Assembly (NCBI GenBank): GCA_011380105.1
Contig: DRZW01000031.1
Span: 1-6,625, forward strand
DNA length: 6,625 nucleotides
Reading direction: 5' to 3'
Source of the DNA: Halothiobacillaceae bacterium
GTDB lineage: Bacteria > Pseudomonadota > Gammaproteobacteria > Halothiobacillales > Halothiobacillaceae
Below, piece after piece: positions 1 to 6,289 of this stretch. The notes beneath the pieces are model-generated. The model was not told the origin of the DNA, did no database searches, and saw nothing but the letters and a program-made list of their open reading frames with translations. A program made the position numbers and the translations under genes. The first letter of the stretch is position 1; the number at the start of each line of letters is the position of its first letter.

Positions 1-731
1 CTACCGGGGGTTCGACGCGCCACCGGCTGGCCTGTCACCTCACCGATCATGCGCTTGCGCGACATACCCACTAACAGCGGATAACCCAACTCAGTAAATC
101 GGTGAAGCTGATTCAACATGATTAGGTTTTGTGTTGTGGTTTTCGCAAACCCAAACCCCGGATCAATTAACAGCTGCTCGGCGCTGGCACCGGCTGCGAT
201 CACCTCATCGGCCCGATTCGATAAATACGCACCAACCTCTGAGGTTACATCGTCATAATCGGTCAGTGTATCCATGGTGTCTGGCTCACCGCGCATGTGC
301 ATCAGGCAAATCAGCGAAGCACTATTCACCGCCGCTGCCAGCGCGCCAGGACGTTTCAAGGCCCGCACATCATTAATGAGCGCCACACCCTGCGAACAGG
401 CCTCGTTGATGGTCTCGGCATTGCTGGTATCAATAGATAGTGGGCAATCAAATCGTGTGGCTAATGCCTCGATAACAGGCGCAACCCGTTCAAGCTCGGT
501 AGCCACACTTACCCCGGCTGAACCGGGCCGAGTGGATTCACCACCAATATCAAGTATGTCCGCGCCATCACTGATCATCTGCTCGGCGGCATAAAGTACC
601 TGATCAATACGTTCAAAGCGCCCACCATCTGAAAAAGAATCTGGGGTTATATTCAAAACCCCCATCACCAATGGGCGATGACGCCTGATTTGCTCGCGCA
701 ATTTCTGGGCTGTCGGGGATAATTCAGCCAA
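1..731 (-). CDS. folP: Dihydropteroate synthase, C-terminal end missing at window edge
   Basis: FolP condenses 6-hydroxymethyl-7,8-dihydropterin pyrophosphate with p-aminobenzoate to give dihydropteroate in cytosolic folate synthesis; it is the sulfonamide target. The visible 243 residues cover most of the TIM barrel: NITPDSFSDGG at 27-37, STRPG at 66-70, SIDTS at 99-103, INDVRAL at 119-125, LMHMRG at 143-148, DPGFGFAK at 190-197 and GMSRK at 222-226. The final conserved Arg-x-His motif lies beyond position 1; family length is about 275-285 residues. The Phe and Pro where E. coli sulfonamide-resistance changes are known (in DSFSDGG and STRPG) are the sensitive type. The start is uncertain: there is no ATG between the in-frame TAA upstream and the first motif. 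TTG at 731 gives a sensible N terminus with an AGG a few bases upstream; TTG at 701 is an alternative. It begins 17 nt after the ftsH stop, so it is probably cotranscribed and perhaps translationally coupled. Confidence 0.95.
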   Translation of the reverse strand, partial: MAELSPTAQKLREQIRRHRPLVMGVLNITPDSFSDGGRFERIDQVLYAAEQMISDGADILDIGGESTRPGSAGVSVATELERVAPVIEALATRFDCPLSIDTSNAETINEACSQGVALINDVRALKRPGALAAAVNSASLICLMHMRGEPDTMDTLTDYDDVTSEVGAYLSNRADEVIAAGASAEQLLIDPGFGFAKTTTQNLIMLNQLHRFTELGYPLLVGMSRKRMIGEVTGQPVARRTPG

Positions 732-748
732 TGCCAGCCTGCCGATAA

Positions 749-2776
749 TCAGTGATTACCATGTTGGGAAGGCGGGCTTAAGCGATCACCGTTAGGGGTG
801 CGCTGATCATCGTCGAGCGCTGGGGTTTGATCTTGATCCCGCTCACCTTCATGACCATCACCGTCTGTCGATTCATCTTGATGATCTTTATGGGTGTGGT
901 CTTCCACGCCTTCAGCATCGGCTGACGCAGACTGATCGTCCGAGTCATCTTCATGCCACTCTGCCGGTTCGCGCACCGGGCGGCGTTCCATTAAATCATC
1001 AATCTGATCGGAATCGATGGTTTCATACTTTATTAGCGCATCGGCCATAGCATGCAGAATATCGATGTTATCTTCTAGGATCTGGCGGGCACGTTCATAA
1101 TTGCGATCGATGATCTTACGGATCTCTTCGTCGATGACTTCCTTGGTTTCATCGGACATCTTGCCGCCGGATGCCTGACGCCCCAAAAAGGGGTCACCAT
1201 CCTCTTCGGAGTAGTAAAGCGAACCTAAGCGCTCAGACATACCCCATTTAGTGACCATGTTGCGCGCAATTTCAGTGGCCCGCTCGATATCATTGGAGGC
1301 ACCAGTGGTTACCGCCTCGGCACCGCGAATCAACTCCTCGGCTATCCGGCCACCGTACAGGCTGGATATGTTTGATTCGAGCTTACGCTTGGAATAGCTA
1401 TAGCTATCCCGATCGGGTAGGAACATGGTGATACCCAGCGCCCGGCCACGCGGAATAATCGAGACCTTATAAACCGGATCATGCTCTGGCACTAAGCGGC
1501 CGACAATCGCGTGACCCGCTTCGTGGTAGGCGGTAAGCTGTTTCTCGTCCTCACTCATCACCATGGACTTGCGCTCAGCGCCCATAATAATCTTATCTTT
1601 GGCGCGCTCCAAATCACTCATACTCACCTTGGGCTTGGCAGCGCGGGCTGCAAACAAGGCCGCCTCGTTCACTAAGTTGGCCAGATCTGCGCCGGAAAAA
1701 CCCGGTGTACCTCGGGCAATCAGGCTGGGATTGACATCTTCAGCCGCCGGCACTTTGCGCAGATGTACCTTAAGGATTTGTTCGCGGCCACGAACATCCG
1801 GCAGCCCCACAATTACCTGACGATCAAAACGGCCGGGACGCAGCAGGGCTTTGTCAAGCACATCAGCGCGGTTAGTAGCAGCAATGACAATTATGCCTTC
1901 GTTGCCCTCAAACCCATCCATTTCAACCAGCAGCTGGTTGAGGGTCTGTTCACGCTCATCATTACCGCCGCCCATACCAGAGCCACGCTGGCGACCAACC
2001 GCATCGATCTCATCGATGAAGATAATGCAGGGGGCGTGTTTTTTGGCCTGCTCAAACATATCGCGCACCCGTGATGCGCCCACCCCAACGAACATTTCTA
2101 CAAAGTCAGAACCGGAAATCGAGAAAAACGGCACTTTGGCCTCTCCGGCTACCGCTTTTGCCAACAGGGTCTTACCCGTGCCCGGCGGACCGACCATCAA
2201 TACACCACGGGGAATCTGACCACCGAGACGCTGGAATTTGCCCGGATCGCGTAGGAAGTCGACCAACTCCACGACATCTTCCTTGGCTTCATCGGCACCG
2301 GCGACATCAGAAAAACGCACCTTAACCTGATCTTCACCCATCAGCTTGGCTTTGGATTTGCCAAAGCTCATCGCCCCGCGACCACCGCCGCCTTGCATCT
2401 GGCGCATAAAGAAGATCCAGATCGCAATTAGCAGGAGGAACGGGAACCATTGGATAAAGATCGTCATCAACAACGACGGTGATTCCGGTTCCTCTGCATT
2501 GATGGTGACATTATTATTCAATAAATCACCAACCATGGCGCGGTTATCGGTCTCGGGCGAGAAGGTTTTGAACGCCTCGCCATTTTCCATCACGCCTTCG
2601 ATTTTCTGGCCCTCGATGGTGACCTCGCGGACAGCACCATTTTTTACGTTATAGATAAAATCTGAATAGGTCATCTCCGAGCGCTGCTCCCTTGGCGCTT
2701 CAAAGCTGTTAAACAGCGTCATCAGCACGATGGCAATCACCACCCAGATCAGAATATTTTTGGTCAAGTCGTTCAA
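749..2776 (-). CDS. ftsH: ATP-dependent zinc metalloprotease FtsH
   Basis: FtsH is the membrane-anchored AAA+ protease that extracts and degrades misfolded membrane proteins and short-lived regulators (LpxC and sigma-32 in E. coli). The 675 residues show TM helix 1 at about 6-23, a periplasmic domain to about 100, TM helix 2 at about 102-124, then the GGGG linker. The AAA module has Walker A GPPGTGKT 196-203, pore motif FVG 229-231, Walker B IIFIDEID 251-258 and the second region of homology around 301-319 with arginine fingers R313 and R316. The M41 protease domain has HEAGH at 418-422 and a third zinc ligand D496. All key residues are intact. The start is TTG, preceded by AGAGG with 7-nt spacing; a later start would cut TM1. 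The C-terminal 73 residues form an acidic, His-rich tail unlike the conserved body. The gene lies between rlmE and folP, the usual gammaproteobacterial order. Confidence 0.98.
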   Translation of the reverse strand: MNDLTKNILIWVVIAIVLMTLFNSFEAPREQRSEMTYSDFIYNVKNGAVREVTIEGQKIEGVMENGEAFKTFSPETDNRAMVGDLLNNNVTINAEEPESPSLLMTIFIQWFPFLLLIAIWIFFMRQMQGGGGRGAMSFGKSKAKLMGEDQVKVRFSDVAGADEAKEDVVELVDFLRDPGKFQRLGGQIPRGVLMVGPPGTGKTLLAKAVAGEAKVPFFSISGSDFVEMFVGVGASRVRDMFEQAKKHAPCIIFIDEIDAVGRQRGSGMGGGNDEREQTLNQLLVEMDGFEGNEGIIVIAATNRADVLDKALLRPGRFDRQVIVGLPDVRGREQILKVHLRKVPAAEDVNPSLIARGTPGFSGADLANLVNEAALFAARAAKPKVSMSDLERAKDKIIMGAERKSMVMSEDEKQLTAYHEAGHAIVGRLVPEHDPVYKVSIIPRGRALGITMFLPDRDSYSYSKRKLESNISSLYGGRIAEELIRGAEAVTTGASNDIERATEIARNMVTKWGMSERLGSLYYSEEDGDPFLGRQASGGKMSDETKEVIDEEIRKIIDRNYERARQILEDNIDILHAMADALIKYETIDSDQIDDLMERRPVREPAEWHEDDSDDQSASADAEGVEDHTHKDHQDESTDGDGHEGERDQDQTPALDDDQRTPNGDRLSPPSQHGNH

Positions 2777-2783
2777 CGCAACA

Positions 2784-2788
2784 CCTCT
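2784..2788 (-). promoter_or_regulatory. Shine-Dalgarno deciding the TTG start of ftsH
   Basis: AGAGG on the minus strand lies 7 nt before the TTG at 2776. No in-frame ATG or GTG is nearby, and the next methionine (residue 19) falls inside the first membrane helix, so TTG initiation is the only start that keeps the whole membrane anchor. Confidence 0.75.
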
Positions 2789-2854
2789 ACCGCGTTTGCC
2801 TAGAGTAAAATCTCGTTATGGCGGTGGTCATGATTAATCTTAAATCTGTGTACT

Positions 2855-3478
2855 TTATATCAGACGTTTTCCTGTTGCCACCAGATAGACCTCTCGAGAG
2901 CGAGGTCGGGATGCTGTGGGCTTACGAACAACCACCCGTTTAAAGCGGCTTCGTGCCTCGCGGACGTAGTCATCAAAGCCCTCTCCATGAAATAGCTTAG
3001 TCACAAAATCACCATTTTCAGCGAGCATCCGATCACAAAAATCCAGCGCAAGTTCCGCAAGATGCATAGCACGGGGAATATCTACCGAGTCCACACCACT
3101 CATGTTCGGTGCCATATCCGACAGCACCAAATCAACCGGCTCCCCTTTTAATTGCTGATTCAACTGCTCTAACACCGCATCTTCGGTAAAATCCCCGGTA
3201 ATCACTGTGGTATTATCAAAATAATCCATGGCCAGCACATCCAGTGCATAAACATGCCCCTTACTACCAACCTTATTGGCGGCATACTGGGTCCATCCAC
3301 CAGGGGCCGCGCCCAAATCAACCACACGTCGCCCCGGCTTTAAAATCCGGTCGCGCTCATCGAGTTCGATTAATTTGTAAACCGCACGCGAGCGATAACC
3401 TTCTTTTTTGGCCCGTTTGACGTACTCATCATTGAAATGTTCGGTTAACCAACGTTTCGAGCTCACTGACCGAGCCAT
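2855..3478 (-). CDS. rlmE: 23S rRNA (uridine-2552-2'-O)-methyltransferase RlmE
   Basis: RlmE (RrmJ/FtsJ) transfers a methyl group from S-adenosylmethionine to the 2'-OH of U2552 in the A-loop of 23S rRNA, a late step in 50S subunit maturation. The 207 residues match the usual length (E. coli 209). The SAM-binding motif I is DLGAAPGGW at 54-62. The catalytic K-D-K-E tetrad is complete: K35 (in AVYKL), D121 (in LSDMAPN), K161 (in TKLFHG) and E196 (in SREVY). The start is ATG, with CGGAG 9 nt upstream. The gene begins 25 nt after the tsaD stop and ends 78 nt before ftsH with no terminator between, so it is likely part of one leftward transcript. In E. coli rlmE is a heat-shock gene cotranscribed with ftsH; I see no clear sigma-32 promoter here. 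Confidence 0.97.
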   Translation of the reverse strand: MARSVSSKRWLTEHFNDEYVKRAKKEGYRSRAVYKLIELDERDRILKPGRRVVDLGAAPGGWTQYAANKVGSKGHVYALDVLAMDYFDNTTVITGDFTEDAVLEQLNQQLKGEPVDLVLSDMAPNMSGVDSVDIPRAMHLAELALDFCDRMLAENGDFVTKLFHGEGFDDYVREARSRFKRVVVRKPTASRPRSREVYLVATGKRLI

Positions 3479-3503
3479 CGCATTTTACTCCGGGTTATGA
3501 ATC

Positions 3504-4526
3504 TCAGATCTGCGCCGCAGGCGGGGTTAAATCACTCAGCGGCCAGCGGGGGCGCGGCTTAAAGCCACCGATGCGATCTACCTGCCCCTGCTCGAAACGC
3601 ATAAATCCGGCCAGAGCGATCATGGCCGCATTATCCGTACATAACGACAACGGGGGAAAATACGCCATACCATCCTGTGATTTCATTAAATCGGTTAATG
3701 CCGCACGGATGGGCTGATTTGCTGCCACCCCACCGGCAACCACCAAGCGTTTCAGCCCGGTCTGAGCAACTGCCCGGCGCAATTTTATCTTCAGGGTATC
3801 GACCACCGCCTGCTCAAAGCTGGCCGCCACATCGGCATGATTCGCCCCATCCCGCACCGCATTAGCAACCGCGGTTTTAAGCCCGCTGAAACTAAAATCC
3901 AAGCCGGGACGATCGGTCATCGGTCGGGCAAAAGCAATCGCATCCCGCCGGCCGGATTGTGCCAACTCCGAAAGCGCTGCCCCACCGGGATAACCCAGCC
4001 CCATCAACTTCGCTGATTTATCAAAAGCTTCTCCAATAGCATCATCGATACTCTCGCCCAACAATTGATATGATCCCAAGGCCTCGACACGGATAATCTG
4101 GGTGTGCCCACCTGAAACCAGCAAAGCAAGATAGGGCATCTGCGGGGCCGGGTCATCCAACAATGGGGCTAAAAGATGGCCTTCAAGATGATTAATCGCC
4201 ACCGAAGCCAAGCCCGATGCCTGCGCAAAACCCCGCGCAAAGGCACAGCCTGCCATTAACGCACCAGCTAAACCCGGCCCGGCTGTATACGCCACCGCGC
4301 TTAAATCATCCGGCTGCAAACCCGCCTCATCCAGAACCATACGGGTTAAAAGCGGCAAACGACGCATATGATCCCGCGCTGCTAATTCTGGCACCACCCC
4401 GCCAAAGTCCTGGTGAATCTCCGTCTGTGAATGCACCCGATGGCTTAGCAATCTTGGCTTACCACTGCCGCCGTAAAGCGCAACTGCGGTCTCATCACAC
4501 GAGCTTTCAAAACCGAGAACGTACAA
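3504..4526 (-). CDS. tsaD: tRNA N6-adenosine threonylcarbamoyltransferase TsaD
   Basis: TsaD (Gcp/YgjD/Kae1) transfers the threonylcarbamoyl group from TC-AMP to A37 of tRNAs reading ANN codons, forming t6A, together with TsaB and TsaE; TsaC makes the TC-AMP. The 340 residues (E. coli 337) have the ASKHA fold motifs: GFESSCDET at 5-13, GGVVPELAARDH at 42-53, NHLEGH 112-117 with metal ligands H113 and H117, LVSGGHTQ 136-143, DAIGEAFDK 162-170, FSFSGLKT 211-218, GGVAAN 265-270 and CTDN 296-299 with metal ligand D298. The start is TTG at 4526, the only start codon in frame after the upstream stop that keeps the N-terminal strand, and it has GGAG 7 nt upstream. It is the first gene of the leftward operon. 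In E. coli this gene is instead divergent from rpsU-dnaG-rpoD; no rpsU is visible here. Confidence 0.98.
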   Translation of the reverse strand: MYVLGFESSCDETAVALYGGSGKPRLLSHRVHSQTEIHQDFGGVVPELAARDHMRRLPLLTRMVLDEAGLQPDDLSAVAYTAGPGLAGALMAGCAFARGFAQASGLASVAINHLEGHLLAPLLDDPAPQMPYLALLVSGGHTQIIRVEALGSYQLLGESIDDAIGEAFDKSAKLMGLGYPGGAALSELAQSGRRDAIAFARPMTDRPGLDFSFSGLKTAVANAVRDGANHADVAASFEQAVVDTLKIKLRRAVAQTGLKRLVVAGGVAANQPIRAALTDLMKSQDGMAYFPPLSLCTDNAAMIALAGFMRFEQGQVDRIGGFKPRPRWPLSDLTPPAAQI

Positions 4527-4533
4527 AAAAACA

Positions 4534-4537
4534 CTCC
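4534..4537 (-). promoter_or_regulatory. Shine-Dalgarno deciding the TTG start of tsaD
   Basis: GGAG on the minus strand is separated by 7 nt from TTG at 4526. The spacer is largely a run of seven T (4525-4531) that runs into the start codon. The frame upstream has no ATG or GTG before a TAA at 4563-4565. Confidence 0.7.
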
Positions 4538-4564
4538 AGCAAAACCCATCGGGCTTAAAAATTT

Positions 4565-4573
4565 ATTCTAACA
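4565..4573 (-). promoter_or_regulatory. Candidate extended -10 promoter for the tsaD operon
   Basis: On the minus strand a TG precedes TAGAAT by one base (TG-T-TAGAAT), an extended -10 element matching 5 of 6 bases of TATAAT. It would start transcription near 4558 and leave a leader of about 30 nt before the tsaD TTG. I find no good -35 at 16-18 nt spacing, which is tolerated with an extended -10. This is a pattern match only. Confidence 0.45.
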
Positions 4574-4581
4574 AACGTTTG
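4572..4581. promoter_or_regulatory. Palindrome CAAACGTTTG, candidate LacI-family operator
   Basis: This is a perfect 10-bp palindrome with a central CG and the AAACGTTT core typical of LacI-family operators such as PurR boxes. It matches the central 10 of the 16 PurR consensus positions but lacks the flanking conserved G and C. It abuts and overlaps the upstream edge of the tsaD extended -10, where a bound repressor would block RNA polymerase. The identity of any binding protein is unknown. Confidence 0.3.
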
Positions 4582-4693
4582 AAACCAACTGACCGGCCTT
4601 GAGCAGGCGATGATATCCGCTTTGAGCATAAACACGGGCAAGCAGACAGGCCGGTGGTAGACATCAATCTGCCACAGGCCCGCTTAAAACCTC

Positions 4694-4702
4694 TGCTATA
4701 AT
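4694..4702 (+). promoter_or_regulatory. Candidate rightward extended -10 promoter
   Basis: TG-C-TATAAT is a perfect -10 hexamer with the extended TG. No matching -35 is seen at normal spacing. It points away from tsaD, in the place where rpsU begins in E. coli, but no rpsU or other recognisable gene follows. A transcript would cover the region up to the efflux operon. Confidence 0.4.
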
Positions 4703-4829
4703 GGCATCACTTTGCACGGCGTTAACGACTTGGTCAGCCGAAGACTTATAAAACATGCATTTGCGCAACTCGAAAAACCTGTCGTGCAACCAGATATAGC
4801 GTTTGGCGGTGCAAGATCACTCAACTAAT

Positions 4830-4865
4830 GCTATGTTACATCTCAGTGCTGTGTTACATCTCGGT
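4830..4865. repeat. 18-bp tandem duplication, two copies
   Basis: Two adjacent 18-bp units (4830-4847 and 4848-4865) share the core TGTTACATCTC and differ at only two positions (A4833/G4851 and A4845/G4863). Both differences are A/G transitions. Tandem copies of a TGT-beginning motif are also seen at the ends of some insertion sequences, but no transposase or matching inverted end is visible here. Confidence 0.8.
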
Positions 4866-5112
4866 CGCTGCGCGCTCATCGGGCTTTCAGCAGTCTCATT
4901 CACCTCGGCCGCCAAAGACACGAGGTCGGTACGCAACTCGATATCTGCCAACGAGTCGAGCTTTATGCTGTGGTGTTCATCAGCGGATAGTCCCCTTACA
5001 AATAGCGCTGCGCGATTTTATCGGTGCAGGTTAGGAAGTTAAGGATTTATTATCTTACCACGGGCAGGCAAGGCGGGGATTTTCGGGTGAACACATCAAT
5101 CATACTTAATAC

Positions 5113-5118
5113 TATTAT
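5113..5118 (+). promoter_or_regulatory. Weak candidate -10 for the efflux operon
   Basis: TATTAT matches 5 of 6 bases of the sigma-70 -10. Upstream, TGAACA at 5088-5093 (19-bp spacer) is a poor -35. It lies in the AT-rich segment before the adaptor gene and would put the start of transcription just before the TGCAA cluster. Support is weak. Confidence 0.25.
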
Positions 5119-5138
5119 TACTTAACTGAGGGTTCAGA

Positions 5139-5182
5139 TTTGCAAGATTTCTGCAAAAAAATCTGCAAACAACCTTTTTTTT
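5139..5182 (+). promoter_or_regulatory. Hairpin with three phased TGCAA copies and a T tract, before the efflux operon
   Basis: TTTGCA plus GATTT (5139-5150, one bulged A at 5145) pairs with AAATC plus TGCAAA (5159-5169), giving an 11-bp stem with an 8-nt loop. A run of eight T follows at 5175-5182, five bases after the stem. The same segment carries TGCAA at 5141, 5152 and 5164, that is 11 and 12 bp apart, about one helical turn. It could be an operator for an efflux repressor, a weak intrinsic terminator or attenuator, or both. The stem is AT-rich and the T tract is offset, which lowers the case for a terminator. Confidence 0.4.
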
Positions 5183-5203
5183 AACTAAACCTAGTTGTCG
5201 TTC

Positions 5204-6289
5204 ATGAACACTTGTATGTTTATTCGATCCTCGCTCCTGGCCCTGCTGGTCATTTCCTTATTACTTGCCGGCTGCAAGGGCGAGCCGCCGACGCTCGACT
5301 CTGAACCAGCACCGGTGGTGCGCACTGCGCCTGTTGAGATGGTTAGTTCAGCCACTTGGAGCCTGACCGGTACGGTTAAGGCGCGCTTTTCCTCGGAGTT
5401 AGCATTTCGGGTCGGAGGCAAAATCATCGAACGGCCAGTAAATGTCGGTGATCGCGTTGAGGCGGGTCAAGTTTTGTTTTTGCTCGATGATACCGACCTG
5501 CGCCTGGCGGTAACAGCGGCCGAAGCGGCGGTGCGTGCCGCCTCGGCTCGCTCGCGCAATGCCGATAAGGAAGCGGAACGCCTAGCAGCACTGCTGCCGA
5601 AAGAAGCAATCAGCCGCCAAGAGTACGACCGAGCTCAGACCGAGGCCGAACAGGCCCGCGAAGACTTGAAATCCGCCCAGTCGCAGTTGCGCCAGGTGCG
5701 TAATCAACTCGACTATGCTGTTTTACGTGCCGATGCCGACGGAGTGCTGGTGTCGCTGCCAGCCGAGCCGGGGCAGGTGGTGGCGGTCGGCCAGACCGTG
5801 GCGGTGATCGCTAAGGAGGGACCGCGTGAGGTGGAGGTGCTGATTCCGGAGGAGCGCCTCGGGCAGGTGACCCCGACGGCGACGGCCACCCGCTATGGCC
5901 GATCTGAAACGGCACAGGCCACCTTGCGAGAATTGGCGTCCAGTGCCGATCCGCTCACCCGAAGTTGGCCGGCACGCTACGTGCTTGAGGCGCCGCTGGA
6001 TGAGGCGCCGCTGGGGGCTACGGTGGTGCTGCATTTCGATGACGAGGAACAAGCAGTCAGGCGGGTGCCGATCTCGGCTTTGATCGAGCAGGGTGAGACC
6101 CCGGCCGTTTGGGTTATTCAAAGTGAGGGCGACAAGTCACGGGTGTATCGTCATCCGGTACAGGTGCTGCAGCTGGGTGCTGAGCGGGCGCTAATTGAGG
6201 CTGATCTGCCGGCTGGTACTCGCGTTGTTAGTCTGGGCGTAAATCAGTTGGTGGATGGTCAGGCAGTGCGGGAGATCGATGGCCTATGA
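5204..6289 (+). CDS. RND efflux periplasmic adaptor (membrane fusion protein), lipoprotein
   Basis: This is the HlyD/AcrA-type adaptor that bridges an inner-membrane RND pump and an outer-membrane channel. From the ATG at 5204 (361 residues) it shows a lipoprotein signal with lipobox LLAGC and acylated Cys at 24, so the protein is probably anchored by lipid and faces the periplasm. The first half of the lipoyl domain is at about 72-103 (VGGKIIERPVNVGDRVEAGQ), an Ala/Glu/Arg/Gln-rich alpha hairpin follows at about 104-169, the second lipoyl half at 174-203 (LRADADGVL to AVIA), a beta barrel at about 208-287 and a membrane-proximal domain to the end. Starts at TTG 5195 and ATG 5216 are also possible; none has a clear Shine-Dalgarno sequence. 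The last gives the most typical signal-peptide length. The stop overlaps the next gene. Substrate cannot be told from sequence. Confidence 0.93.
   Translation: MNTCMFIRSSLLALLVISLLLAGCKGEPPTLDSEPAPVVRTAPVEMVSSATWSLTGTVKARFSSELAFRVGGKIIERPVNVGDRVEAGQVLFLLDDTDLRLAVTAAEAAVRAASARSRNADKEAERLAALLPKEAISRQEYDRAQTEAEQAREDLKSAQSQLRQVRNQLDYAVLRADADGVLVSLPAEPGQVVAVGQTVAVIAKEGPREVEVLIPEERLGQVTPTATATRYGRSETAQATLRELASSADPLTRSWPARYVLEAPLDEAPLGATVVLHFDDEEQAVRRVPISALIEQGETPAVWVIQSEGDKSRVYRHPVQVLQLGAERALIEADLPAGTRVVSLGVNQLVDGQAVREIDGL

Larger units (their letters stand above)
4664..5017 (-). pseudogene. Possible gene relic: minus-strand frame broken by one TGA
   Basis: One minus-strand frame stays open for 66 codons (5017 to 4820), meets TGA at 4817-4819, and stays open for another 50 codons until TGA at 4664-4666. 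The first part contains a stretch with ordinary protein-like composition (for example GLSADEHHSIKLDSLADIE), and the second continues similarly (RYIWLHDRFFELRK). A TAA at 5018-5020 closes the upstream side and there is no ATG near the beginning, so no intact start exists. I do not recognise a family. It could be a fragment of a transposon-borne or dispersed sequence, or chance openness in a GC-balanced region where other frames are open too. The 18-bp tandem repeat inside it keeps the frame and encodes two six-residue units. Confidence 0.25.
4527..5203. other. Intergenic region without a convincing intact gene
   Basis: About 680 bp separate the leftward tsaD operon from the rightward efflux operon. 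From left to right I see the tsaD leader and promoter with its palindrome, an 8-bp inverted repeat (4592-4599 with 4648-4655), a rightward extended -10 element near 4700, a broken minus-strand frame (4664-5017) containing an 18-bp tandem duplication, small inverted repeats (4902-4907 with 4921-4926; 4936-4940 with 4952-4956), and an AT-rich stretch from about 5095 to 5195 (30 of 100 bases are G or C in 5101-5200). Rightward frames of 79 codons (TTG at 4803) and 68 codons (ATG at 4828) are open, but they overlap each other and the minus frame, and neither has a family I recognise nor a good ribosome binding site. Confidence 0.7.

Noticed and set aside
131..594. Rightward open frames at the left end
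   Set aside because: They are antisense to folP, whose conserved motifs on the minus strand are unmistakable.
1563..2654. Several rightward open frames opposite ftsH
   Set aside because: They lie wholly inside the strongly supported ftsH coding region, overlap each other in different frames and have no recognisable motifs.
4592..4655. Inverted repeat ACCGGCCT / AGGCCGGT with a 48-nt loop
   Set aside because: The arms are only 8 bp, the loop is long, no T tract follows, and an 8-bp match at this distance can arise by chance.
4569..5040. Integron attC-like core sites (GTTAACG near 4720, GTTAGGA near 5030, CTAACAAACG near 4569)
   Set aside because: None fits the GTTRRRY/RYYYAAC pair fully, the expected long imperfect inverted repeat between them is missing, and no integrase or cassette gene is visible.
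4803..5042. 79-codon rightward frame with TTG start (and a 68-codon frame from ATG 4828)
   Set aside because: They overlap each other and a minus-strand frame, are Ser/Arg/Cys-rich without known motifs, and lack a ribosome binding site. They were kept only as part of the intergenic description.
5128..5170. tRNA-like GGTTCAGAT resembling a T-loop
   Set aside because: It does not match GTTCRANNC, and no acceptor stem, anticodon arm or CCA end can be arranged around it.
5723..6121. 132-codon leftward frame inside the adaptor gene
   Set aside because: It is antisense to a clear HlyD/AcrA-family coding sequence, is rich in Arg, His and Pro as such antisense frames in GC-rich genes often are, and has no family features.
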